From assembly GCA_050480245.1 (NCBI GenBank), contig JBCNEQ010000019.1: a stretch of DNA of 64,000 bases; one strand, given 5' to 3'. Below are positions 8,255 through 16,971 of this stretch, piece after piece. A model generated the notes under the pieces. It saw only the letters and a list, made by a program, of their open reading frames with translations, did no database searches and had not been told where the DNA came from. A program made the translations under genes and the position numbers. The stretch's first letter is position 1, and every line of letters starts with the position of its first letter. This DNA is from Anoxybacillus sp050480245 (GTDB lineage Bacteria > Bacillota > Bacilli > Bacillales > Anoxybacillaceae).

Positions 8255-8692
8255 ATGTTTCAAAGTTTCAATGTGTCTGCTTCTGCATTAACTGCTCAAC
8301 GGTTGCGCATGGATGTCATTTCTGCAAATATGGCAAACGTCGATACGACGCGGGCAAAAATGGTAGACGGAAAGTGGCAACCGTATCGTCGCAAAATGGT
8401 TGTGATGCAGCCGAACGAATCGTTTTCTTCTTTTTTACATCAAGCGATGAACGAGCGGTCGGCAGGCGGAGTCAAAGTGACAAAAATTGTCGAGGATCAA
8501 ACGCCATTTAAACTTGTATATGATCCGTCTCATCCGGATGCAGATGAAAACGGATATGTGCAGCTGCCAAACGTCGATCCGTTAAAAGAAATGGTTGATT
8601 TAATGAGCGCGACTCGCTCGTATGAAGCAAACGTGACAGTATTAAATGCGACAAAAGGGATGTTAATGAAGGCGTTAGAGATCGGAAAATAG
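8255..8692 (+). CDS. flgC: flagellar basal-body rod protein FlgC
   Basis: Proximal rod protein of the FlgB/FlgC/FlgF/FlgG family. The N-terminal rod motif ISANMANVDTTRAK and the C-terminal MVDLMSATRSYEANVTVLNA, which build the coiled D0 domain, are both present. The length is 145 aa. The start is ATG 8255, with GGGAGGAAAA upstream in the tail of flgB. Confidence 0.97.
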   Translation: MFQSFNVSASALTAQRLRMDVISANMANVDTTRAKMVDGKWQPYRRKMVVMQPNESFSSFLHQAMNERSAGGVKVTKIVEDQTPFKLVYDPSHPDADENGYVQLPNVDPLKEMVDLMSATRSYEANVTVLNATKGMLMKALEIGK

Positions 8693-8703
8693 GGGGGTAA
8701 ACG

Positions 8704-8997
8704 ATGATTGATCGCATCCAACGTACAGTTTTATCACCAGCTGCACAGCAGCAAGCGATAAAGCCCGCGGAAGCACAACGGGCGTTTTCTCAATTTTTAA
8801 AAGAAGCGATTAACGAAGTAAATAAACAGCAAATGGAATCGGATCAGTTGACAACAAAGTTAGCAAAAGGAGAAAACGTGGATTTGCACAATGTTATGAT
8901 CGCTTCACAAAAAGCGAGCGTATCACTTCAATTAGCGATTGAAGTGCGCAATAAAGTCATTGAAGCATATCAAGAATTGATGAGAATGCAAGTATAA
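8704..8997 (+). CDS. fliE: flagellar hook-basal body complex protein FliE
   Basis: Small adaptor that joins the MS ring to the rod. The C-terminal half contains NVDLHNVMIASQKASVSLQL and EAYQELMRMQV, which define FliE. The length of 97 aa is normal. ATG 8704 follows AGGGGGG. It lies between flgC and fliF as in other bacilli. Confidence 0.96.
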   Translation: MIDRIQRTVLSPAAQQQAIKPAEAQRAFSQFLKEAINEVNKQQMESDQLTTKLAKGENVDLHNVMIASQKASVSLQLAIEVRNKVIEAYQELMRMQV

Positions 8998-9026
8998 TTG
9001 ACCTCAAGAGATAGCGGAGGGAGCGT

Positions 9027-10613
9027 ATGAATGAGCGATTAAAACAAGCGATAGAACGATTAAAATTGTTTTGGAGCGAGAGAACAAAACAGCAAAAAGC
9101 GATGGCTTTAGGACTTGCTGTTTTGGTGGTCGTTGCTGTTGCGCTTACTGCTTTTTTTGCGACGCGAACGAATTTTGTTCCTCTCTACAGCAATTTATCG
9201 CCGCAAGAAGCTGGACAAATTAAGGCAACGCTTGATCAGCGCGGTATTCAGTCGCAAGTTGCCGATAACGGCACGACCATTTTAGTGCCCGAACAGCTTG
9301 TAAACACGTTAAAAGTTGAATTAGCAGCAGAAGGCATTCCAGACAGCGGGAGCATTGATTATTCATTTTTTGGGAAAAACTCTGGCTTCGGCATGACAGA
9401 TAATGAATTTAACGTGTTAAAAATTGAGGCGATGCAAACAGAGCTCGCCAACTTAATAAAAAGTATAGACGGGGTAGAAGATGCGAAGGTGATGATTAAT
9501 CTACCCCAGCCGACCATATTTGTTGGTGACCAACAGGAAGAGGCATCTGCTTCCATCGTTTTGAAAACAAAGGCAGGATATAAATTTAATGAACAGCAAA
9601 TTAAATCGTTATACCACCTTGTTTCCAAAAGCGTGCCGAACCTTCCTACTGAAAATATCGTCATTATGAATCAATATTTTGAGTACTTTGATTTAAAAAA
9701 TGAAGAAAATTTTTCGTCTGGCAAAACATTTGCAGAACAATATGAAATTAAACAAGAAATTGAGCGCGATATTCAACGTCGCGTCCAAAAAATGTTAGGA
9801 ACGATGATCGGACAAGATAAAGTCGTCGTTTCTGTCACAGCAGACGTTGATTTCACGCAAGAAAATCGCCAAGAAGAGCTTGTTGAGCCAGTAGATAAAG
9901 AAAATATGGAAGGCATTGCAGTAAGCATACAGCGCATTACTGAAACGTTTTCCGGTCAAGGGGCTCAACCGGGCGGCACAGTAGGGACGGGAGAAAACGA
10001 CGTGCCAGGTTATCAAGGAGCGAATGGCGAGACGAATGGGGATTATGAGCGAATTGAGGAAACAATTAATAACGAGGTTAATAGAATAAAAAGGGAGATT
10101 GTTTCAAATCCTTATAAAATAAAAGATTTAGGCATTCAAGTGATGGTTGAACCGCCAAAACCTAATGATCCGAACTCACTTCCTGCACAAACGGTTGATG
10201 ACATTACAAAAATTTTAGGTACGATCGTGCGTACGTCAGTCGACAAAGAAATTGCAGGACAATGGACGGACAACGATTTGCAAAATCGCGTTGTCGTTTC
10301 AGTTCAGCCGTTTAACGGAAAAGTGCAGTTTGACGAAGAAACCGCAACGATTCCGACATGGGCATATATAGCTGGTGGCGGAGCGCTTATTTTGCTTCTT
10401 GCTTTGATCGTCTTTTTATGGTTGCGCAAACGCAAGAAAGAAGAAATGGACGAACAACCAGTGCAAGAAGAGCGAGTGGCAGTACAAATTCCAGACGTCA
10501 ACGAAGAAGTCGAAACGGAAGCAACATTACGTCGCAGGCAGCTTGAAAAACTCGCAAAAGAAAAGCCAGAAGAATTTGCGAAATTGCTAAGAACATGGCT
10601 TGCAGAGGAATAA
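9027..10613 (+). CDS. fliF: flagellar MS-ring protein FliF
   Basis: Membrane ring that forms the first scaffold of the motor and holds the export gate. There are two transmembrane helices, at about residues 26-46 and 444-464, flanking a large extracytoplasmic part with the YscJ/FliF secretin-like ring domains (FVPLYSNLSPQEAGQI and VKINLP-like repeats). The C-terminal cytoplasmic tail, ending KLLRTWLAEE, binds FliG. The length of 528 aa is typical. ATG 9027 follows GGAGGGAG. Confidence 0.97.
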   Translation: MNERLKQAIERLKLFWSERTKQQKAMALGLAVLVVVAVALTAFFATRTNFVPLYSNLSPQEAGQIKATLDQRGIQSQVADNGTTILVPEQLVNTLKVELAAEGIPDSGSIDYSFFGKNSGFGMTDNEFNVLKIEAMQTELANLIKSIDGVEDAKVMINLPQPTIFVGDQQEEASASIVLKTKAGYKFNEQQIKSLYHLVSKSVPNLPTENIVIMNQYFEYFDLKNEENFSSGKTFAEQYEIKQEIERDIQRRVQKMLGTMIGQDKVVVSVTADVDFTQENRQEELVEPVDKENMEGIAVSIQRITETFSGQGAQPGGTVGTGENDVPGYQGANGETNGDYERIEETINNEVNRIKREIVSNPYKIKDLGIQVMVEPPKPNDPNSLPAQTVDDITKILGTIVRTSVDKEIAGQWTDNDLQNRVVVSVQPFNGKVQFDEETATIPTWAYIAGGGALILLLALIVFLWLRKRKKEEMDEQPVQEERVAVQIPDVNEEVETEATLRRRQLEKLAKEKPEEFAKLLRTWLAEE

Positions 10614-10626
10614 AGGAGGGGATTGT

Positions 10627-11646
10627 ATGGCGAAACGCGATCAAAAAGGCGAATTGACAGGAAAACAAAAGGCAGCCATTCTCCTCATTTCATTAGGACC
10701 AGACGTCTCAGCATCTGTATATAAACATTTGTCTGAAGAAGAAATTGAAAAATTGACGCTTGAAATTTCTAACGTTCGTCAAGTTGATGCTGAGAAAAAA
10801 GAAATGATTTTAGAAGAATTTCATCAAATCGCATTAGCGCAAGATTACATTTCGCAAGGTGGAATTGCCTACGCGAAACAAGTGCTTGAAAAAGCGCTCG
10901 GTCCAGAACAGGCGATGAACATTATTAATCGCTTAACGTCTGCTTTGCAAGTGCGTCCGTTTGATTTCGCACGCAAGGCGGATCCGGCGCAAATTTTAAA
11001 CTTTTTACAAAACGAACATCCACAAACGATTGCGCTCGTGCTGTCGTATTTAGAACCAGCGCAAGCCGGTCAAATTTTATCGGCGCTTCCGCAAGAAATG
11101 CAAGCGGATGTCGCTCGGCGCATCGCCTTGATGGATCGCACATCACCAGAAATGATTAATGAAGTCGAACAAGTGCTTGAACGGAAACTATCGACGACAG
11201 TTGTACAAGATTACACGCAAACTGGTGGTATTGAAGCTGTTGTTGAAGTGTTGAACGCTGTCGATCGCGCAACCGAGCGCACCATTTTAGATGCCCTTGA
11301 AATTCAAGATTCAGAGCTAGCAGAAGAAATTAAAAAGCGCATGTTTGTATTTGAAGATATCGTTACGCTTGATAATCGTGCGATTCAACGCGTCATTCGC
11401 GAAGTGGACAATGCAGACTTGTTGCTTGCGTTGAAAGTGTCTAGCGATGAGGTGAAAGAAGTTGTATTCCGCAACATGTCTTCACGCATGGCGGAAACGT
11501 TTAAAGAGGAAATGGAGTTTATGGGTCCTGTTCGTCTTCGCGACGTAGAAGAAGCGCAATCGCGTATTGTTGCAGTGATTCGTCGTCTCGAAGAAGCGGG
11601 TGAGATTGTCGTCGCTCGTGGCGGAGGAGATGATATTATTGTCTAA
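10627..11646 (+). CDS. fliG: flagellar motor switch protein FliG
   Basis: C-ring protein that converts ion flow through the stators into torque. The three FliG domains are present: an N-terminal FliF-binding region (LTGKQKAAILLISLG), the middle domain with the EHPQ motif (NEHPQTIALVLSYL) and the C-terminal charged helix region (DNRAIQRVIREVDNADLLLA). I chose ATG 10627 (MAKRDQKGELTGKQ), after AAAGGAGGGG, over an earlier in-frame start at 10600 inside fliF. Length 339 aa. Confidence 0.97.
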   Translation: MAKRDQKGELTGKQKAAILLISLGPDVSASVYKHLSEEEIEKLTLEISNVRQVDAEKKEMILEEFHQIALAQDYISQGGIAYAKQVLEKALGPEQAMNIINRLTSALQVRPFDFARKADPAQILNFLQNEHPQTIALVLSYLEPAQAGQILSALPQEMQADVARRIALMDRTSPEMINEVEQVLERKLSTTVVQDYTQTGGIEAVVEVLNAVDRATERTILDALEIQDSELAEEIKKRMFVFEDIVTLDNRAIQRVIREVDNADLLLALKVSSDEVKEVVFRNMSSRMAETFKEEMEFMGPVRLRDVEEAQSRIVAVIRRLEEAGEIVVARGGGDDIIV

Positions 11647-12409
11647 AGTCATTAAAGCCCCTTTTGCTCGGACGTGTACCGAACAACGAGCGGTCATCCA
11701 AGTAAAAAAGGTGCTGCCTGACATGCAACAGGAAGCGCATGAGCAACATGAGGAAGCAACGATACAACATGTGCAAATGATGATCGAGCAAGCCGAGCAA
11801 CAAGCGGCAAATATTCGTCAAGAAGCGGACATGTATTACGCATCTGTCCAACAACAGATTGCAGAAGAACAGAGAAAATGGGAAGAAGAACGAAACGAAT
11901 GGATAAACGAAGCGCGCCAAGAAGGATATGTGGTCGGTTTAGAACAAGGGCGACAAGACGGGCTCCAGCAATATATGGAGGCGATCCGCGAAGCGAAGCA
12001 AATTGTGCAATCAGCCAACGAACAGTTTTATCACATTTTACAGTCGGCGGATGAAACGATTTTACTTGTCGCTTGTAAAGTGGCCGAACGGATCATCGGT
12101 GAACGTCTTGCTGAAAATAAAGAACATTTTCTCGGACTTGTCAAACAAGTGATTAAAGAAGTTCGGGAACATGAAGAAGTGAAAATATACGTTCATCCGG
12201 CTTATTATGACGTTGTCGTTCGTCAAAAGGAGGAGTTAAAAGCATTATTTAGCCAAGACGTTCATTTGTTTATTTATCCTGATGAAACATTAGCTGAAAC
12301 AAGCTGTATCGTCGAATCGCCGTTTGGTCGTATTGACGCAAGTGTGGATACGCAGCTTGAGCAACTGAAGCAACAATTGCTCGAGCGGATCGAGGGGGCA
12401 AACGAATGA
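11639..12409 (+). CDS. fliH: flagellar assembly protein FliH
   Basis: Cytoplasmic regulator of the export ATPase FliI, resembling the peripheral stalk of F-type ATPases. The first half is a long Gln/Glu-rich coiled coil (about 20-105), followed by the conserved C-terminal domain that contacts FliI. TTG 11639 (MSKVIKAPF) is preferred because GGAGG lies 11 nt upstream, against 2 nt for ATG 11630; the start is uncertain. It overlaps the end of fliG by 8 nt and the start of fliI by 4 nt. Length 256 aa. Confidence 0.88.
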   Translation: MSKVIKAPFARTCTEQRAVIQVKKVLPDMQQEAHEQHEEATIQHVQMMIEQAEQQAANIRQEADMYYASVQQQIAEEQRKWEEERNEWINEARQEGYVVGLEQGRQDGLQQYMEAIREAKQIVQSANEQFYHILQSADETILLVACKVAERIIGERLAENKEHFLGLVKQVIKEVREHEEVKIYVHPAYYDVVVRQKEELKALFSQDVHLFIYPDETLAETSCIVESPFGRIDASVDTQLEQLKQQLLERIEGANE

Positions 12410-13719
12410 ATTGGCAGGCACTTATCAATGAAATTGAGCTGCTCGATCCGTATAAACGATTTGGCAAAGTGACGCGCGTTATCGGCTTAATGATTGAAGC
12501 AAAAGGACCAGAAAGTTCCATTGGAGATGTTTGTTATATTCATATTGGTCATAAAAAAAAGAAAAAAATTCAAGCGGAAGTTGTCGGATTTCGCGACGAA
12601 TATGTGCTTTTAATGCCGTATGCAACCGTTCAAGATATTGCTCCAGGGTGTATTGTCGAAGCGACAGGTACTCCGCTCGACATCAAAGTTGGTTCAGCGC
12701 TTGTCGGACGTGTCATTGATGCATTAGGCGCCCCGCTCGATGATCAGCCGCTTCCAAAAGGGTTGACAGCCGTTCCGATCGATCGCCAACCGCCAAATCC
12801 GATGACGCGACCAACAATTTCGGAACCGATTGAAGTCGGCGTGAAAATGATCGACAGTTTGCTGACGGTTGGAAAAGGGCAGCGTGTCGGAATTTTTGCT
12901 GGCTCTGGCGTCGGAAAAAGTACGTTAATGGGGATGATTGCTCGCAACACAAACGCAGATTTAAACGTCATTGCGCTGATCGGCGAACGTGGCCGTGAAG
13001 TGCGCGAGTTTATTGAGCGCGACCTCGGTCCAGAAGGGCTGAAACGATCTATTGTCGTTGTAGCGACGTCAGATCAGCCTGCGCTGATGCGCATTAAAGG
13101 AGCGTATACAGCCACGGCCATTGCCGAATATTTTCGCGATCAAGGGCTTAACGTCATGTTTATGATGGACTCGGTCACGCGCGTTGCGATGGCACAGCGC
13201 GAGGTCGGATTAGCTGTCGGGGAGCCGCCGACGACGAAAGGATATACACCGTCTGTTTTTGCTATTTTACCGAAATTGCTTGAGCGAACAGGGACGAACG
13301 AACACGGAACGATTACCGCGTTTTATACGGTGCTCGTTGACGGCGATGATATGAATGAGCCGATTGCTGATACCGTTCGTGGCATTTTAGACGGGCACTT
13401 CGTATTAGAACGACAACTAGCAAATAAAGGTCAATACCCAGCGATTAACGTATTAAAAAGCGTCAGCCGCGTCATGAACTACATTGTCACGCCAGAACAT
13501 CGAAAAATGGCAGAGAAGCTACGTGAGCTGTTAGCGACATACGTTCAGTCTGAAGATTTAATTCAAATTGGTGCGTATAAACGTGGCTCGTCGCGAGAAA
13601 TTGACGAAGCGATTCGCTACTATCCGAAAATCATTTCATTTTTAAAGCAAGATGTTCATGAATCGTACACAATTAACGAAAGCGTTCAACAGTTGTTTCA
13701 ACTTATTGAACAAGGGTGA
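12406..13719 (+). CDS. fliI: flagellum-specific ATPase FliI
   Basis: ATPase of the flagellar type III export apparatus, related to F1 beta. Walker A GSGVGKST is at about residues 166-173 and MFMMDSVTRVAMAQREVGLA carries the Walker B and switch region. The EPPTTKGYTPSVFA and GSYTAFYTVLVDGDD-like stretches are typical. The length is 437 aa. The ATGA overlap with fliH suggests translational coupling. Two A tracts (A8 at 12553-12560 and A7 at 12562-12568) encode the lysine run HKKKKK near residue 50. Confidence 0.97.
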   Translation: MNWQALINEIELLDPYKRFGKVTRVIGLMIEAKGPESSIGDVCYIHIGHKKKKKIQAEVVGFRDEYVLLMPYATVQDIAPGCIVEATGTPLDIKVGSALVGRVIDALGAPLDDQPLPKGLTAVPIDRQPPNPMTRPTISEPIEVGVKMIDSLLTVGKGQRVGIFAGSGVGKSTLMGMIARNTNADLNVIALIGERGREVREFIERDLGPEGLKRSIVVVATSDQPALMRIKGAYTATAIAEYFRDQGLNVMFMMDSVTRVAMAQREVGLAVGEPPTTKGYTPSVFAILPKLLERTGTNEHGTITAFYTVLVDGDDMNEPIADTVRGILDGHFVLERQLANKGQYPAINVLKSVSRVMNYIVTPEHRKMAEKLRELLATYVQSEDLIQIGAYKRGSSREIDEAIRYYPKIISFLKQDVHESYTINESVQQLFQLIEQG

Positions 13720-13726
13720 ATAAATA

Positions 13727-14170
13727 ATGGCACCGTTTAAATTAACAAAAATTTTAAACTTGAAAGAACATGAAAAGCAAAAAGCATTGCACGAATATGA
13801 AGAAGCGCGTAGCCGATTTGAAGAAGTGGCTGAAAAGCTATACCATTTTTTAAAGCAAAAAGAAGATTATGAAGAACAACATAAACAACAATTACAATTA
13901 GGGCTAGCGATTCAACATATTCGTTCGTTTCAAAGATTTATGAACAATTTGCAACGCGTCATTGATCATTATCAACATCTCGTTATGCAAGCACGTCAAC
14001 AAATGGAATTGAAACAACTCAAATTAGTTGAGTTGAATGTCGAAGTGAAAAAATACGAAAAAATAAAAGAAAAATATGACGACATGATTGCAGCGCAACT
14101 ACGAATGGCTGAACAAAAACAGATGGACGATATTTCCATACAGCAATATTGCTATCGAGAAACAAGGTGA
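13727..14170 (+). CDS. fliJ: flagellar export protein FliJ
   Basis: Coiled-coil export chaperone that sits in the FliI ring like the gamma stalk of F1. The 147-aa sequence is almost entirely helical and rich in Gln, Glu and Lys, beginning FKLTKILNLKEHEKQKAL, the family signature. It follows fliI by 7 nt. The identification rests on position and the N-terminal pattern, since FliJ is poorly conserved. Confidence 0.92.
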   Translation: MAPFKLTKILNLKEHEKQKALHEYEEARSRFEEVAEKLYHFLKQKEDYEEQHKQQLQLGLAIQHIRSFQRFMNNLQRVIDHYQHLVMQARQQMELKQLKLVELNVEVKKYEKIKEKYDDMIAAQLRMAEQKQMDDISIQQYCYRETR

Positions 14171-14176
14171 GCGTCA

Positions 14177-14785
14177 ATGGAACAGTTTGAAAAAGAAGAA
14201 GAAACGAAAAAAACAAGCAAGTTTCAATGGTTTCTTTTTGTCGTTTTTATTCCGCTTTTATTTACGATCTCGGTTGTTTTGTTGATTTTAACATTCTCTG
14301 GCATTAACGTATTTGAACAAGGGAAAAAATATGCAAGTCAATTGCCGTTTGTTTCGCAATGGATTGAAGGAACAGAAGCAAACGAAAAAAAGAAACTGCA
14401 AGAACAAATTGTCGAGTTAAAAGCAACGATTGTTGAAAAAGAGAAACAACTAAAAAAAGCGAACGATGCGCTCAAAGAAAAAGAAGCGGAAATTGATGCG
14501 CTAAAGCAAGAAATCGCACGTTTGCAGACAGAAAAAGAACAAGCACAACAGCCGACAACACCGTCAACAGAGCAGACAGATGCTACGCGTGTAGACGTTG
14601 TGAAAATGTATGAGACGATGTCACCAAAAAAAGCAGCGGAAATTATTCCGCAAATGTCGGATCAAGAAGCGGTCAATTTGTTGTCAAAATTGAAAGCAGA
14701 CAAAGTGGCGGCCATTTTAGAAAAAATGGATGCACAAAATGCGGCAAAATATACGAGCTTACTTGCGAAAAAAGCGAACAATTGA
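14177..14785 (+). CDS. ylxF: MotE-like flagellar membrane protein YlxF
   Basis: Membrane-anchored coiled-coil protein found in this place in Bacillus fla/che operons. There is one transmembrane helix at about residues 18-42, then a coiled coil (about 65-125), a short PTTPSTEQ linker and a C-terminal MgtE_N-like helical domain (MYETMSPKKAAEIIPQMS, DKVAAILEKMD). In alphaproteobacteria related MotE proteins chaperone MotC; the role in bacilli is not established to my knowledge. Length 202 aa; its stop lies just before fliK. Confidence 0.85.
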   Translation: MEQFEKEEETKKTSKFQWFLFVVFIPLLFTISVVLLILTFSGINVFEQGKKYASQLPFVSQWIEGTEANEKKKLQEQIVELKATIVEKEKQLKKANDALKEKEAEIDALKQEIARLQTEKEQAQQPTTPSTEQTDATRVDVVKMYETMSPKKAAEIIPQMSDQEAVNLLSKLKADKVAAILEKMDAQNAAKYTSLLAKKANN

Positions 14786-14799
14786 AAGGAGGTGAAAAA

Positions 14800-16035
14800 A
14801 TGAATATCGCGGCGATTTCTTCCATGGCTCCATTCAGCGGATCAAATCAACAAACGACTGTTGAAACGGGCGATGGATATGCATTTGCTCATTTGCTTTC
14901 CTCGTTGCGTCAAAAATCGGAGCCGGTGCAACCGTTGTCAGAACAGTCGGAAGCGATGCAACGAATCGATTGGGAGCAGTTGCAGCAATGGTTTGCTCAA
15001 CTTCCGCTTCATGATGGATATGCCGAGAGACAAACGTTAGCAAATGAAATGATTCAATCGTTTCTTTCTCTTTTGCCAGAAGAAACGAAAGAACAAATCG
15101 TTCAACAATTTTCAGCCGAACAGCCGTTTGAAACGATGTTTTCAGCGTCCGATGATCATGATGAAAAAGATGAACTGATGCTCGTCATCGCTCTGTTTCA
15201 ACTTGAACAAAAGCAATGGACGATTCCAGAGCCGATCGTCGAACATGCACGTGCAATGCTTCGCAACGTGTTCGGAACAAACGATGAACAAAGCAATACG
15301 ATGAAAGACATGTTGCAAAAATTAATCGAGTTCGGCGACAGTGAAAAGACACGACGTCATATGGGACAAGTAGAAACAGGACAGATGCAAAAAGTTACAG
15401 GACATCCACGTGCTTTATTTTCGACTGTTGATCGTGAAAAAGCGATATCCGATATGAAATACGCTGTTGCACGTTTACAAGAACAACCTTGGCAACCTAT
15501 ACAAAAAGAAGTTGCACCATTACCACAAGAGCGTAAGCAACCGATTGTTCGCCTGTCGGAACAGATGCTACATGTCGCTCAACAATCAGATGATAAACAT
15601 GTCCCGTTTGACCGACCAACGATTGATACGACGAATGAAACACCGTTTGTCGCACAGTTTGAGCGAATTGTTCGTTCAAGTCAATTCACGCGATGGAAAA
15701 ACGGCAATGCACAAATGCTTATTCGCCTTCATCCTGAACATTTAGGATATATAACAATTAAGCTTATTCAACAAAAAGGAAAGCTAACGGCAAAAATGAT
15801 TACATCGACCGAAGCGGCGAAACAGCTAGTGGAACAACATATTCATCAGCTTGCGCATATTGCCGATCACATTACGGTTGAACAATTTAACGTATTTGAT
15901 CAAGCGAAATTTCGCGATCATTCATTCCAGCAACAAAAGCAGCAACAGCAACAACAAGAGCAACAAAGAGAAGAGAAAAGTGAGCGTGATCAATCGTTTG
16001 ATGAGTGGTTAAAAGAGTGGTTTGACTTTGAATAG
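14800..16035 (+). CDS. fliK: flagellar hook-length control protein FliK
   Basis: Secreted molecular ruler that ends hook growth and switches export specificity by contacting FlhB. The long N-terminal half is poorly conserved, as expected. The C-terminal Flg_hook domain (IRLHPEHLGYITIKLIQQKG, about residues 305-375) is clear. A Gln-rich tail (QQQKQQQQQQEQQ) precedes the acidic end DEWLKEWFDFE. I used ATG 14800 after AAAGGAGGTGA, giving 411 aa; flgD begins 10 nt after the stop. Confidence 0.93.
   Translation: MNIAAISSMAPFSGSNQQTTVETGDGYAFAHLLSSLRQKSEPVQPLSEQSEAMQRIDWEQLQQWFAQLPLHDGYAERQTLANEMIQSFLSLLPEETKEQIVQQFSAEQPFETMFSASDDHDEKDELMLVIALFQLEQKQWTIPEPIVEHARAMLRNVFGTNDEQSNTMKDMLQKLIEFGDSEKTRRHMGQVETGQMQKVTGHPRALFSTVDREKAISDMKYAVARLQEQPWQPIQKEVAPLPQERKQPIVRLSEQMLHVAQQSDDKHVPFDRPTIDTTNETPFVAQFERIVRSSQFTRWKNGNAQMLIRLHPEHLGYITIKLIQQKGKLTAKMITSTEAAKQLVEQHIHQLAHIADHITVEQFNVFDQAKFRDHSFQQQKQQQQQQEQQREEKSERDQSFDEWLKEWFDFE
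15929..15971. repeat. CAA/CAG glutamine repeat in fliK
   Basis: A nearly pure run of CAA and CAG codons encodes about a dozen glutamines, broken by Lys and Glu codons. It is a short microsatellite between the conserved hook-length domain and the C-terminal tail. Confidence 0.7.
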
Positions 16036-16045
16036 AGGTGATCAT

Positions 16046-16513
16046 ATGACTGCGATCGATCCAAGTTTGCTTTTATCGCAACGCCAAGTCGCGCAGCGTG
16101 AAACAGGGAAAAGCTCGTTAGGAAAAGATGATTTTTTGAAAATTTTAATTACTCAATTGCAACACCAAGATCCGCTCAATCCGATGGAAGACCGGGAATT
16201 TATTTCACAAATGGCAAACTTTTCATCACTTGAGCAAATGGTCAATATGTCAAATATGATGAGCAAGTTTATTGAGACACAAACGGGTACATCGGAAAAA
16301 CTTACAGGCACATTAGATGCATTGCAAAAGCTTATCCAGCAACAGTCTGCGCCGTCGCTTGCACAATATAGTGAATGGATCGGCAAGACGGTAACATGGG
16401 ATGAAAAAAGCGGTGTTGTTCAAGCGGTCGTTCAAAAAGGAACGGATATATGGTTAGAGCTTGAACAAGGAGAAACGGTGTTAGCCTCTCGCGTCACAAA
16501 AGTGTCGCAATAA
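16046..16513 (+). CDS. flgD: flagellar hook assembly protein FlgD
   Basis: Hook cap that assists polymerisation of hook subunits and is then discarded. The family signature is plain: LGKDDFLKILITQLQHQDPL followed by MEDREFISQMANFSSLEQM. It is a short FlgD of 155 aa, as in bacilli, without the long C-terminal Ig-like domains of enteric FlgD. ATG 16046 follows AGAGGTGATC with good spacing. It stands directly before the 120-aa flagellar operon protein and the hook gene. Confidence 0.96.
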   Translation: MTAIDPSLLLSQRQVAQRETGKSSLGKDDFLKILITQLQHQDPLNPMEDREFISQMANFSSLEQMVNMSNMMSKFIETQTGTSEKLTGTLDALQKLIQQQSAPSLAQYSEWIGKTVTWDEKSGVVQAVVQKGTDIWLELEQGETVLASRVTKVSQ

Positions 16514-16526
16514 AGGAGGTGAGAAA

Positions 16527-16889
16527 ATGAATCGCATTCAATTTTTTCCGCACACCCCGTTGATTCCGGCGAAAAAACAGGCGGCTGTCCAAACAGAGCA
16601 ACAATCGTTTCGCGATGCGCTTATTGAAGCAGGAAAAGGGCTAAAAATAAGCAAACATGCGCAACAACGTTTGCAAGAGCGAAATATTCACATTAACGAC
16701 GAACAGTGGGCGATGATTGGGCAAAAAATTGTAGAGGCGAAACAAAAAGGGGTGCGCGATTCACTCGTCATTACAAATGAAGCTGCATTAATTGTGAGCG
16801 CTGTGAATGAAACGGTCATTACTGCAATGGATCGCAATGAAGCACAGAGCCAATTGTTTACAAACATTAACGGAGCCATTATTATATAA
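16527..16889 (+). CDS. flagellar operon protein, TIGR02530-like
   Basis: Small 120-aa protein found between flgD and the hook gene in many Firmicutes. The sequence ISKHAQQRLQERNIHINDEQ and KGVRDSLVITNEAALIVSA fits the TIGR02530 flagellar operon family as I remember it. The conserved core covers about residues 37-105; there is no signal peptide or membrane segment. The role is not known to me; position next to flgD, fliK and flgE suggests hook assembly. AAAGGAGGTGAGA precedes ATG 16527. Confidence 0.85.
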   Translation: MNRIQFFPHTPLIPAKKQAAVQTEQQSFRDALIEAGKGLKISKHAQQRLQERNIHINDEQWAMIGQKIVEAKQKGVRDSLVITNEAALIVSAVNETVITAMDRNEAQSQLFTNINGAIII

Positions 16890-16971
16890 GGCTGGACCTT
16901 TACAGGAAGCCTTTGAGCGTGCGGAATGACAGAAGCCGCTCATTTAAAATGATGAGAAAGGGAGAGGTTTT

